A stretch of DNA of 64,000 nt from Nitrososphaerota archaeon. GTDB taxonomy: Archaea; Thermoproteota; Nitrososphaeria; Conexivisphaerales; DTJL01. The stretch is from the NCBI GenBank assembly GCA_021324115.1, contig JAJPJS010000027.1, forward strand, positions 1-64,000. Direction: 5' to 3'. Below the pieces are notes generated by a model, which worked only from the letters and a program-made list of their open reading frames with translations, searched no databases and was not told where the DNA came from. Positions 9,574-17,512 of this stretch are shown in pieces (position 1 is the first letter of the stretch; every line of letters begins with the position of its first letter). Made by a program: the position numbers and the translations under genes.

Positions 9574-9986
9574 ACAGACTTTCGCTTGCCTTCATATCTC
9601 TTAGTGTCGTTGGCATAGTAATAGCGATCCTGCTGACTTATGAATATGTGACTGCGAACTTCACATCGTGCAACATAAATAGCTTTTTCAGCTGCGGGTC
9701 GGTGGCGAGCAGCCCGTACAGCAAGTTCTTTGGCATCCCCATGTACATTTTCGGTCTGATATGGTTCCCGCTGCTGTTCATCATTTCTTCTGCTTACAGT
9801 GGGTTCGCTCGAAAGGAATTGAATGCCTATGTCCTGGTTCCGCTCCTTCTTCTAGGAGACATATTTACCATCTACCTCTGGTACGAGCAGCTTGTCCTGA
9901 TCGGCAAATTGTGTCCTTACTGTGTGAGTCTCTATTTCGTGAACTATATACTCACGGTCCTCGCGCTCCTTTCGCTAAGGGAGTAG
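9570..9986 (+). CDS. Vitamin K epoxide reductase (VKOR)-like membrane thiol oxidoreductase
   Basis: VKOR-family proteins reoxidise thioredoxin-like partners using quinone, the archaeal counterpart of DsbB. The translation has four or five membrane helices, the loop cysteines C34 and C42 followed by the family pattern SPYSKFFGIP, and the active CxxC C115-P-Y-C118. No ATG, GTG or TTG occurs in this frame between 9396 and the first helix. The best start is CTG 9570-9572, which overlaps the preceding TGA as CTGA, like the common ATGA coupling. A -1 frameshift joining it to the DUF929 protein, or a sequence error, is the alternative. Numbering here assumes the CTG start. Confidence 0.82.
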   Translation: MNRLSLAFISLSVVGIVIAILLTYEYVTANFTSCNINSFFSCGSVASSPYSKFFGIPMYIFGLIWFPLLFIISSAYSGFARKELNAYVLVPLLLLGDIFTIYLWYEQLVLIGKLCPYCVSLYFVNYILTVLALLSLRE

Positions 9987-9992
9987 ACCGAC

Positions 9993-10364
9993 CTATTTTG
10001 CTCTGAGCTCCTTTTCTATGAATTCCTTCAGAGCACTGGCGTTGTTGTAGACTTCTTCTCTAGAAGAAAAAAGCAGTGTCACGTTTCCGCCAGCCTTGGA
10101 ACTCTTCTCTCGGACGATTCCGACCAGTTTCTTGAATTCATCTTTTCCATTTATTTCTTTGAAGAATCGCTTCTTGAACTCCTCCCACTTCTCTGGGTCA
10201 TGGGAGAACCATTTGCGTAGGTCGTCCGAAGGTGCAATATCTCTGTACCAGGCTTCCATTCGCAGATCCTCCTTTCTGATTCCGCGGGGCCATATCCTGT
10301 CCACGAGGATACGAACACCGTCGTCAGGGGACGGGGGCACATATACACGCTTCGTTTTGAGCAT
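9993..10364 (-). CDS. DUF488 family protein
   Basis: Small soluble protein of the DUF488 (YeaO-like) family. The hallmark RILVDRIWPRG appears near the N-terminus, followed by WYRDIAPS and WFSHDP. The family is widespread and its biochemical role is not settled. The 123-residue length is normal. I chose ATG 10364 rather than 10373 because a minus-strand TATA-like box (CTTAAAAA read on the plus strand at 10387-10395) lies about 27 bases upstream, giving a leaderless mRNA. It converges with the VKOR gene, only six bases away. Confidence 0.85.
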   Translation of the reverse strand: MLKTKRVYVPPSPDDGVRILVDRIWPRGIRKEDLRMEAWYRDIAPSDDLRKWFSHDPEKWEEFKKRFFKEINGKDEFKKLVGIVREKSSKAGGNVTLLFSSREEVYNNASALKEFIEKELRAK

Positions 10365-10460
10365 GAAAAACAAAACCGCAAGGTTACTTAAAAAATCATC
10401 CTGAAATTCTCCAGTAATCGCGAGACAAGGTTAAATGAGTGAATGAGGGCGGCCGCTCTA

Positions 10461-11837
10461 ATGAAGAAGTATAGTCACCTGCTGCCCAATGACGCAGATC
10501 TGAAAAACATGTTGGCCAAGATAGGATGTAAAACAGTGGATGAACTGTTTGTCGATGTTCCGGAGGAAGTTCTTGAAAAACAGCCTCTGGATATCCCAGG
10601 CCCTCTCACTCAGATGGAAGTGGAGAGAAGTATTGGGAGGAAGTTATCGGTCGATAAGGCTGCCCAGGACAATCCACCATTTCTGGGCGGAGGCATATGG
10701 CCACACTACGTGCCACCAGCTGTAAAACATATTCTCTCGCGGTCGGAGTTCTACACCTCGTATACGCCATATCAACCGGAAATTAGTCAGGGTATGTTGC
10801 AGGCCCTTTTTGAATACCAGAGTATGATATGCGACCTGACAGGCATGGATGCGGCCAACGCGTCTATGTATGATTGGCCAAATTCTGCCGCCGAAGCCTG
10901 CAGGATGGCCGTAAGATACACCGGCAAAAGGAAGGTGCTCGTAGCGAAGAATTCCGGATACGATAGAAGAACAGTGATCCAAACCTACTTGGTGCCTGCC
11001 GGAATCGAAATACAGGAAGTACGATTTGATGATCAAAATGGTTTGATTGATGAAGCAGACCTTGAACGCAAAGTTGGAGATGACGTTGCGGCATTTTACT
11101 TAGAACAGCCGAATTTCTTTGGCGGAATAGAATCTGGTGTAAGAAGAATAGGCGAACTGCTGCATGAAAAGAGGTCCTTGCTGATCGTAGGGGTCGAGCC
11201 GACAAGCCTGGGCATTCTGTCTGCCCCTGGTGATTATGGAGCCGATATTGTGGTTGGGGAGGGACAGCCCCTGGGAATACCAATGAGCTACGGTGGACCT
11301 TCCCTTGGGATCTTCGCAGCAAAAGGGGAGCTTGGTTTCATCAGGCAGATGCCCGGTCGCATAATCGGAATGACATCGGAAAAGAAAGGGAGCGGACATG
11401 GGTTTGTTATGGTACTGCAAACACGGGAACAACACATAAGAAGAGAAAGGGCGACATCCAATATCTGCACAAACCAATCCTTAATGGCGGTCGCTGCCGC
11501 TGCCTATCTCGCTCTCCTTGGTAGAGAAGGGCTTCGGAAGCTGGCCAAGACTGTGACCTCCAATTCGCACTATGTGGCCAAACGAATCTCAGAGACGGGA
11601 AAATACACCGCCCCTGCGTTTGATGCAGAGTTCTATTCGGATTTCACAGTTCGAAATCTATCTCACAAACCTGGGACAGAAATTTACAGGAACCTGGCCG
11701 AAAGAAACATGTTCGGCGCAGTTCCACTGTCCTGGTACTACGATGGTTTTGATGAACTAACGCTATTTGGTGTAACAGAAGCACATACCAAAGAGGACGT
11801 CGACAGACTGGTAGATGTCATGCTGGAGGTGGCCTGA
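10461..11837 (+). CDS. gcvPA: Glycine dehydrogenase (decarboxylating), subunit 1
   Basis: N-terminal half of the split P-protein of the glycine cleavage system, a PLP-dependent enzyme that decarboxylates glycine and passes the aminomethyl group to lipoyl-H protein. Recognisable segments are GPLTQMEVER, YTPYQPEISQG, and the GMTSEKKGSGHGFV region. At 458 residues it is the usual size for the split form. ATG 10461 fits a leaderless start downstream of GGTTAAATG at about 10429; the upstream ATG 10443 adds an unconserved RAAAL tail. The second subunit follows after one base. GcvT and GcvH are not in the window. Confidence 0.95.
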   Translation: MKKYSHLLPNDADLKNMLAKIGCKTVDELFVDVPEEVLEKQPLDIPGPLTQMEVERSIGRKLSVDKAAQDNPPFLGGGIWPHYVPPAVKHILSRSEFYTSYTPYQPEISQGMLQALFEYQSMICDLTGMDAANASMYDWPNSAAEACRMAVRYTGKRKVLVAKNSGYDRRTVIQTYLVPAGIEIQEVRFDDQNGLIDEADLERKVGDDVAAFYLEQPNFFGGIESGVRRIGELLHEKRSLLIVGVEPTSLGILSAPGDYGADIVVGEGQPLGIPMSYGGPSLGIFAAKGELGFIRQMPGRIIGMTSEKKGSGHGFVMVLQTREQHIRRERATSNICTNQSLMAVAAAAYLALLGREGLRKLAKTVTSNSHYVAKRISETGKYTAPAFDAEFYSDFTVRNLSHKPGTEIYRNLAERNMFGAVPLSWYYDGFDELTLFGVTEAHTKEDVDRLVDVMLEVA

Positions 11838-11838
11838 T

Positions 11839-13380
11839 ATGGTTTTCAGGCAGGCAAAGTGGGACGAAAAACTTCTGTTCGAACTTGGACGTACCGGCAG
11901 GATTGGATACGTTCCTCCTGATCCAATCGATGGAGATGTTGAGCTGAAGATACCGAATTATCTCGAAAGAAAGGAAATCGACCTGCCTTCATTGACAGAA
12001 ATGCAAGTTGTAAGACACTTCGTACGTCTCTCGCAGATGAACTTTTCTGTTGACACAGGCATGTATCCTCTTGGCAGTTGTACAATGAAATATAATCCCA
12101 AGCTCAATGACAGGGTGGCTTCATTTGAGAAGGTCGAGTTCGCCCACCCACTGCAACATCACTCCACCGTTCAGGGTCTGCTTTCGATTCTCTACGACCT
12201 TTCAATGTTTCTTGCAGAGATCACAGGTATGGATGAGGTCAGCCTTCAACCTGCAGCTGGTGCTCAGGGCGAATTTACTGGCACTCTGATAATAAAGAAG
12301 TATCATGAGATAAGGGGTGAAGGTGACAAAAGGAAGGAGATAATCATACCCGACTCGGCCCATGGAACGAACCCAGCAAGCGCGGCTATGGCAGACTTCG
12401 ATGTCGTTACCGTTCCGAGCGATGACAGGGGGATCGTAGACTTTGAGAAACTGAAAACGATCGTAGGCAAGAGCACCGCTGGGATGATGATGACGGTGCC
12501 AAATACGCTTGGTCTTTTCGAAAGGGACGTCCTGAAAATAACCGAGCTGATACATCAAAATGGCGCTCTTATGTACTATGATGGGGCCAACATGAATGCT
12601 ATACTTGGAAGGGTTAAGCCTGGAAAACTTGGCTTCGACATAGTTCACATGAACCTGCACAAGACATTCTCGACACCCCACGGAGGCGGTGGACCAGGCG
12701 CGGGTCCGGTCGCGGTCAAATCTTACCTTAGTGATTTTCTACCGGTTCCCGTATTGAAGAAGACCGACAAGGGGTACGAATGGGTTCACTCTCTTCCGCA
12801 CTCTGTTGGGAGTGTGAAGGGCGGATATGGTAATGTTGGTGTACTTATAAGGGCCTATTCTTACATACTCTCGCTTGGTCCCGAAGGATTGAAAGACGTG
12901 TCGGAACAGGCAGTCGCCGCGTCCAATTATCTGCTCCGACGCCTCGATGCGAAATTCTTCAAGACCGACTTTGCAGAAGGGGTGCCAAGAAAGCATGAAT
13001 TTGTGGTATCTGCAAGACCTCTTGCAAAGACGGGATCCAGTGCGCTGCAGGTAGCCAAGGCCATTCTGGATACTGGTTTCCATGCCCCCACTGTGTACTT
13101 TCCCTTGATAGTGGACGAGGCACTTATGGTCGAACCGACCGAGTCCGAACCTGTTGAAGTGATAGACGAGTTCTCGGAGATATTGAACAAGATAGGCAAA
13201 GATGCGATGGAAAATCCGGCCATATACGCTTCGGCCCCTTACAATGCTTCGGTTGGTCCGCTCGATGAGGTTAAGGCTTCGCACCCACTGACGTTGATGC
13301 TGAACTGGAGAAAGTTGCGAGGCGTGGACAGAGAATTGGAGGGTGGAAAGGCCGACACCGCCAAATCTGGCCGAGTCTAA
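11839..13380 (+). CDS. gcvPB: Glycine dehydrogenase (decarboxylating), subunit 2
   Basis: C-terminal half of the P-protein and the subunit that carries PLP. The lysine that holds PLP is in HMNLHKTFSTPHGGGGPG, and SLQPAAGAQGE and DSAHGTNPASA are classic family segments. ATG 11839 begins one base after the stop of the first subunit, so the two are translationally coupled; a longer frame from 11815 would overlap that gene and adds nothing conserved. 513 residues is a normal length. The last 20 or so residues are charged and variable. Confidence 0.96.
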   Translation: MVFRQAKWDEKLLFELGRTGRIGYVPPDPIDGDVELKIPNYLERKEIDLPSLTEMQVVRHFVRLSQMNFSVDTGMYPLGSCTMKYNPKLNDRVASFEKVEFAHPLQHHSTVQGLLSILYDLSMFLAEITGMDEVSLQPAAGAQGEFTGTLIIKKYHEIRGEGDKRKEIIIPDSAHGTNPASAAMADFDVVTVPSDDRGIVDFEKLKTIVGKSTAGMMMTVPNTLGLFERDVLKITELIHQNGALMYYDGANMNAILGRVKPGKLGFDIVHMNLHKTFSTPHGGGGPGAGPVAVKSYLSDFLPVPVLKKTDKGYEWVHSLPHSVGSVKGGYGNVGVLIRAYSYILSLGPEGLKDVSEQAVAASNYLLRRLDAKFFKTDFAEGVPRKHEFVVSARPLAKTGSSALQVAKAILDTGFHAPTVYFPLIVDEALMVEPTESEPVEVIDEFSEILNKIGKDAMENPAIYASAPYNASVGPLDEVKASHPLTLMLNWRKLRGVDRELEGGKADTAKSGRV

Positions 13381-13499
13381 TCATATCGACAAGAATAAGC
13401 TCAAAATGGTCAACAAATTTAAAGCGTTTGTGAACCTCCTGTGATGACTTCTGCTTAAATCGGGAGTCGACGGAGGGTCGGGGTTGCAGAGGAATTTAG

Positions 13500-14432
13500 A
13501 TGACTAGTGGGGGCAAACCGCTTGTCGTGGGCGTCGGCACGGCTGGAAGTTCGATGGTGAGCTACATGCGTGAAATGGGTTTTTCGGCGGAGTACCTTTT
13601 TGCAAGTTTCAACAGAAAGGACGTTCCAGGAGAATATCGATTTTTTGACTGGAGGTCGGCAGACCAAAATGGGACGTCGGAATACGCGAGAAGCTTGGCG
13701 TCTAACGCGGAATTTGTTGTGATACTGGGTGGTCTAGGGGGTACTTCAGGTTCGTTTCTCATGCCGAAGCTGTGTGAAATCTCCGACAGTACGGGTGCGC
13801 CTACTTTGGCTATTGCGCTCTTACCGTTTAAAAAAGATGTATGGATGGAATTTCATGCAGCTACCTCAATCTCAAGAATAAAAAGAACTTCATCTGGCTT
13901 GATTGTAGTCGACAGAGAACAGTTTCTGGAGGAAAGGATGAACGAAATGCCGCTGGACCAGTTATACAAGAAGATAGATGAAAAGATTGCCTTCGCTTTG
14001 GTTAATCTTCTGACGGAAAGCGAAAAGGCGACGGAAGTCCTTTGCAGGGGACAGTCCGCCATGCAGGTGGGAGATGCCACTTCAGGGTTTATTTCTACAC
14101 TTGCGTCCGTTCTGCGAAGAACGGTGGCAGGGAATATGAGTGATGTCAGCGATATTTTTCTTATTTCAGGAGGGTCTAGACCGATGACATTTGATGACTC
14201 TTTCAAGAGTAGCTCTGGCATAAGGAACATCATCGCTCCAGAATCAAGGCTTCATTTCGTAAACGGAAATGTGAAGATGAAAGGAATGAACATGGTTGCC
14301 ATGGTGAGCCATGTCGAGGGTGATCTCAAGCTGAGAATTTCAGACCCACTTGAAAAACTCAATTGGAGCTGGATAGACCCTGAGCCAGAGTCTGGCATCA
14401 GGATTCCTATAGACATCGAAAGACTGGACTAA
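13500..14432 (+). CDS. Divergent FtsZ/tubulin-superfamily protein lacking the T7 catalytic loop
   Basis: A tubulin-like GTPase fold is suggested by VVGVGTAGSSMV at the N-terminus, GGLGGTSGS at 77-85 in place of the GGGTGTG signature, then APTLAIALLPF and a helix ending GLIVVDREQFLE, the same order as FtsZ. Where FtsZ has the T7 loop (NxDFAD), needed for GTP hydrolysis by the next subunit, this protein reads LLTESEKAT. The later GDATSG matches the FtsZ GxA.G region. It is 310 residues, without the long FtsZ tail. It is unlikely to be the main FtsZ and may be a regulator or a non-hydrolysing polymer. A TATA-like ATTTAAAGC lies near 13417. Confidence 0.65.
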   Translation: MTSGGKPLVVGVGTAGSSMVSYMREMGFSAEYLFASFNRKDVPGEYRFFDWRSADQNGTSEYARSLASNAEFVVILGGLGGTSGSFLMPKLCEISDSTGAPTLAIALLPFKKDVWMEFHAATSISRIKRTSSGLIVVDREQFLEERMNEMPLDQLYKKIDEKIAFALVNLLTESEKATEVLCRGQSAMQVGDATSGFISTLASVLRRTVAGNMSDVSDIFLISGGSRPMTFDDSFKSSSGIRNIIAPESRLHFVNGNVKMKGMNMVAMVSHVEGDLKLRISDPLEKLNWSWIDPEPESGIRIPIDIERLD

Positions 14433-14452
14433 GGAATCAATGCCGGGACCGT

Positions 14453-14782
14453 CTAATTAACCCTGGTCCCCGCCGGAACATCCTTTTCCGGCATAAGGTA
14501 GGATAGATTTGATCCATCGAAGGCTGCCAGAATCATGACTTCGGAGTCCAGACCGAATAGCCTCTTTGGCGGCAGGTTGGTTACAACGACCAGGTTCTTC
14601 CCCACAAGTGTTTCAGGTGGGTAGAACTCTGCTATCCCTGAAACAGACTGCTTCACCTGACCCCCGAGGTCGACCTTAAGTACCAGCAGCTTTTTTGAAC
14701 CTTCCACATTTTTTGCTTCCACAACCCTTCCCACCCTGATATCCAGCTTCGTGAATTCTTCAAATGGAAATGTTGTCGGCAA
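14453..14782 (-). CDS. CsaA/MetG C-terminal-type tRNA-binding OB-fold protein
   Basis: Free-standing EMAP-II-type tRNA-binding domain like CsaA. FTKLDIRVGRVVEAKNVEGSK opens the OB fold, and LVVVTNLPPKRLFGLDSEVM with the closing PEKDVPAGTRV are family hallmarks. Such proteins bind tRNA or act as export chaperones. The frame is open up to 14917, but TTG 14782 gives 109 residues, the usual CsaA length, has a GGTGG site nine bases upstream and leaves room for the divergent aIF2-beta promoter. GTG 14839 or TTG 14917 remain possible. Confidence 0.8.
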   Translation of the reverse strand: MPTTFPFEEFTKLDIRVGRVVEAKNVEGSKKLLVLKVDLGGQVKQSVSGIAEFYPPETLVGKNLVVVTNLPPKRLFGLDSEVMILAAFDGSNLSYLMPEKDVPAGTRVN

Positions 14783-14931
14783 TCCGATTCGCCACCACTG
14801 AATAATCCCCCTTTTTATGCTTGCAGCTGTAACTTGCACTTTTTCTATGTATGAGACCCCCAAATGCGGTGATCTGTGTCTAATCGCATATTTGGACAAA
14901 GGTTTTAAGGGCACCAATTAGAATACATTCC

Positions 14932-15348
14932 GTGTCAAATTCAGACTACAGGACCCTACTTGATCGCGTCAAGGAAGGTCTGCAGAAGGAGGGTATGAAG
15001 AAGGTAAGCAGACTTGTCTTGCCAACCCCTGAAGTGAACTTCGTAGGAAACCGAACCTACCTCAGGAACTTCAAAGAAATCGCGGACGTGATTCGCAGGG
15101 ATCCGAACAAACTGCTTATGTATCTGGCAAGGGAACTCGCAACCGCAGCTTCGTTGGACAAAGAAGGCAGGGCCATATTTATCGGAAGAAAGAGTAAAGA
15201 TTCCTTCCGTGTCCTGATCGAAAGATACGTGGCGGACAACGTGATTTGCCCCGTGTGTGGCAACCCAGATACGCACATAGAGAGACAGCGCAAAATATCA
15301 ATACTTGTGTGTGAAGCGTGCGGCGCCAAGTCTCCCCTCAAGGGTTAG
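14932..15348 (+). CDS. Translation initiation factor aIF2, beta subunit
   Basis: Beta subunit of the factor that brings initiator tRNA to the small ribosomal subunit. The core LPTPEVNFVGNRTYLRNF and the C-terminal zinc knuckle (CPVC, then CEAC about 20 residues later) are diagnostic. 138 residues is the archaeal norm. The start is GTG 14932, with TTTTAAGG about 28 bases upstream as the likely TATA box. It heads a translation operon with DUF424, aIF1A, RIO1 and KH genes. Confidence 0.96.
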   Translation: MSNSDYRTLLDRVKEGLQKEGMKKVSRLVLPTPEVNFVGNRTYLRNFKEIADVIRRDPNKLLMYLARELATAASLDKEGRAIFIGRKSKDSFRVLIERYVADNVICPVCGNPDTHIERQRKISILVCEACGAKSPLKG

Positions 15349-15355
15349 CAGCAAA

Positions 15356-15664
15356 ATGAAGGGTTCTTTCAGGCTGAGGTCCATGGGATTCCAGGGCTCA
15401 ACCATGGTTAACATATGTGATAATGATGTACTTGGCCGAAGCCTGCAAGAAGGGGAGCTGAGGATTGACATACATGATGGATATTTCGGGGGAGAACTAG
15501 TGGATAAGGAAAAGGCGATCGAGTCCCTGCGCAGTTGCGAAATCGCGAACCTGGTTGGAAAAAAGATAGTCGGCTTGGCGATTTCCGAAAAGCTCGCTGA
15601 CCCCAGGGCAATAAGGTTGATTGACGGCATACCTTTTTTGATGATATATAAATTCAAAGCCTGA
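15356..15664 (+). CDS. DUF424 family protein
   Basis: Archaeal DUF424 protein, found next to aIF2-beta in many archaea; its role is not established, though the location suggests translation. The core DNDVLGRSLQEGELRIDI, GYFGGELVD and ANLVGKKIVGLAI matches the family. ATG 15356 lies seven bases after the aIF2-beta stop; the earlier in-frame TTG at 15305 would overlap that gene. The first 15 residues are less conserved, so a start at a later ATG (about 15404) cannot be excluded. Confidence 0.85.
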   Translation: MKGSFRLRSMGFQGSTMVNICDNDVLGRSLQEGELRIDIHDGYFGGELVDKEKAIESLRSCEIANLVGKKIVGLAISEKLADPRAIRLIDGIPFLMIYKFKA

Positions 15665-15725
15665 ATGTAATATTTCATACGACACATTTATTACACATTC
15701 TTGCGAGCCGTCCCACTGACAGCAG

Positions 15726-16037
15726 ATGGGAAAGCGAAAGGTGCTCAGCGAAGAGGCACTCAAGGAGCTTGTCCTCCCTGAGAAAGGCGAGATGCTTGGC
15801 AGAGTGGTTAAACTTATGGGTAGTGATCATATAATGGTGCAGTGTGCCGACGGCAAGACGAGACTGGGCAGAATCAGGGGAAAGCTGAAGAGGAGAATCT
15901 GGATAAGAGAAGGGGACGTCGTGCTCGTAGCACCTTGGGACTTCAGTTCCGACCAGAGGTGCGACATCCTCTGGAGGTACACCGTTTCGCAGGTCGATTA
16001 TCTCAGGGATAAGGAATATCTACCGAAGGAGCTTTGA
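15726..16037 (+). CDS. Translation initiation factor aIF1A
   Basis: S1-type OB-fold factor that occupies the ribosomal A site during initiation. GEMLGRVVKLMGSDHIMVQC, then GRIRGKLKRRIWIREGD and the C-terminal DYLRDKEYLP are typical. 103 residues is the usual size. TTATTACACATTCTTG shortly upstream is AT-rich and may hold a second promoter inside the operon. Its stop overlaps the RIO kinase start as TTGA. Confidence 0.97.
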   Translation: MGKRKVLSEEALKELVLPEKGEMLGRVVKLMGSDHIMVQCADGKTRLGRIRGKLKRRIWIREGDVVLVAPWDFSSDQRCDILWRYTVSQVDYLRDKEYLPKEL

Positions 16038-16822
16038 GTGCTACGGATAACCTGCGTCGGATACAGGAAAGAATTGGCGCAGAGCTGTTCAGAAAAGACA
16101 GGCAAACCAGATACCTTGTGAAGAGATCCGAAGAGGAGCAGGCTCTCGAAGCAGTTTTTGACAGACGGACTCTCTTTACACTCTATTCGATGATCAACAG
16201 GGGGCTGCTCGATTATCTCAACGGCGTAGTGAGAAGCGGTAAAGAGGCAAGGGTCTACTGGGGGAGAAAGGACGAAAGGGATGTCGCCGTAAAGATATTT
16301 TATACGGTGACCACATCATTCAAAAACAGAACAATCTACATTACGGGTGATAGAAGATTTCAGGGAGTCCCGACGAGTGGGCGCACGATGGTGTACGAGT
16401 GGGCAAAAAAGGAATTCAAGAATCTCACGCTGGCACGCGACGCAGGCGTACCGGTTCCTGAACCCTTGCATGTGGAAAAAAACGTCATCATGATGGAATT
16501 CATCGGAGATTATGGAATACCTGCCCCCACCCTGGCTGAGCTTGGAAGCGGCACCCAGAAAGATTACAACGCAGTACTGGTATCAATGAAAAAGCTTTAC
16601 AGACATGCGGGTCTTGTGCACGGAGACCTTTCCGAGTTCAACATATTCAAGTACAAAGGTAAGATAATGCTCTTTGACTTCGCCTCTGCCGTTGAAAGGG
16701 CGCACCCGATGGCTGATGAACTTCTGGTAAGAGATATAAAAAACATAAACAGGTTTTTCTCGAAGGTAGGTGTAAGTACGCTGAAGGCGGAGCAGATTCT
16801 AAAAAGGGTGAAATCTACATGA
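16034..16822 (+). CDS. rio1: RIO1-type serine/threonine protein kinase
   Basis: Atypical kinase needed for late maturation of the small ribosomal subunit. GKEARVYWG and AVKIFY form the ATP site, the RIO-specific flexible insert follows (TSFKN...GDRRF), the catalytic loop is HGDLSEFN with H196 and D198, and the metal-binding segment is LFDFAS. 262 residues is normal for an archaeal RIO1. TTG 16034 overlaps the aIF1A stop. The KH gene, whose Dim2 homologues act in the same ribosome step, overlaps the 3' end. Confidence 0.96.
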   Translation: MSATDNLRRIQERIGAELFRKDRQTRYLVKRSEEEQALEAVFDRRTLFTLYSMINRGLLDYLNGVVRSGKEARVYWGRKDERDVAVKIFYTVTTSFKNRTIYITGDRRFQGVPTSGRTMVYEWAKKEFKNLTLARDAGVPVPEPLHVEKNVIMMEFIGDYGIPAPTLAELGSGTQKDYNAVLVSMKKLYRHAGLVHGDLSEFNIFKYKGKIMLFDFASAVERAHPMADELLVRDIKNINRFFSKVGVSTLKAEQILKRVKST

Positions 16823-17382
16823 AGTTTTCCCAGGTAGTCAGGGTGCCGAAGGAAAGGGTGGCAGTGGTGATAGGAAGAAATGGTGAAACAAAGAAGAAGC
16901 TGGAATCGGACTTCGGCGTCAAAGTTTCTGTGGACAGCGACAGTGGGGATGTGCTGATCTATACCACAGACGAGGGAAACGAGATGGGTTCTGACCCTTT
17001 CAAGGCAGTGGAAATGGTGGAAGCGATAGGAAGGGGATTCTCACCGGCGAGGTGTGAACGGCTGAAAAAGCCAGAAGTTTACATGAACGTAATTGACATC
17101 AGGGAATACGTTGGCAAATCAAGAAATTCGCTAGAAAGGGTAAGGGGGAGAATAATCGGCATAAACGGAAAGGCACGCAGGATAATGGAGGAACTGACCG
17201 GTGCCTACATAAGCGTATATGGCCATACGGTTTCGTCGATCGGGACTAAGGAGCAGAACGATCTACTTTCCGATGCAGTAAAGGAATTGGCAAGCGGAAG
17301 CGAACACAAAGTTGTGTATTCTGAACTGCAAAAGGCTAGGTCTCAGGCGAAACTTGACAGACTTAAGCTATGGGAAGATTGA
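16819..17382 (+). CDS. KH-domain ribosome-maturation protein (Dim2/Pno1/Krr1-like)
   Basis: Two KH domains: the first carries VIGRNGETKKKLE (GxxG loop RNGE), the second RIIGINGKARRIME followed by TGAYISVYG. Archaeal Dim2 binds the 3' end of 16S rRNA and works with RIO1. ATG 16819 overlaps the RIO1 stop by four bases, so the pair is coupled. 187 residues is the family size. Confidence 0.94.
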   Translation: MKFSQVVRVPKERVAVVIGRNGETKKKLESDFGVKVSVDSDSGDVLIYTTDEGNEMGSDPFKAVEMVEAIGRGFSPARCERLKKPEVYMNVIDIREYVGKSRNSLERVRGRIIGINGKARRIMEELTGAYISVYGHTVSSIGTKEQNDLLSDAVKELASGSEHKVVYSELQKARSQAKLDRLKLWED

Positions 17383-17512
17383 ATCAGAACCTCCTTCTCG
17401 TGAAAAGTTATATCCTGATTGTTTTAAAAGGAACCGCGCGTCTTTGTATTGCATTTCGAATTCCAGCCCATCTTCGAACGTTCCGGACCAGACAGGGGAG
17501 ACTCGATGACTA

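Noticed and set aside
12739-13284. 181-codon frame antisense to gcvPB
   Set aside because: Shadow of a conserved PLP enzyme gene; amino-acid use is unlike that of real proteins here.
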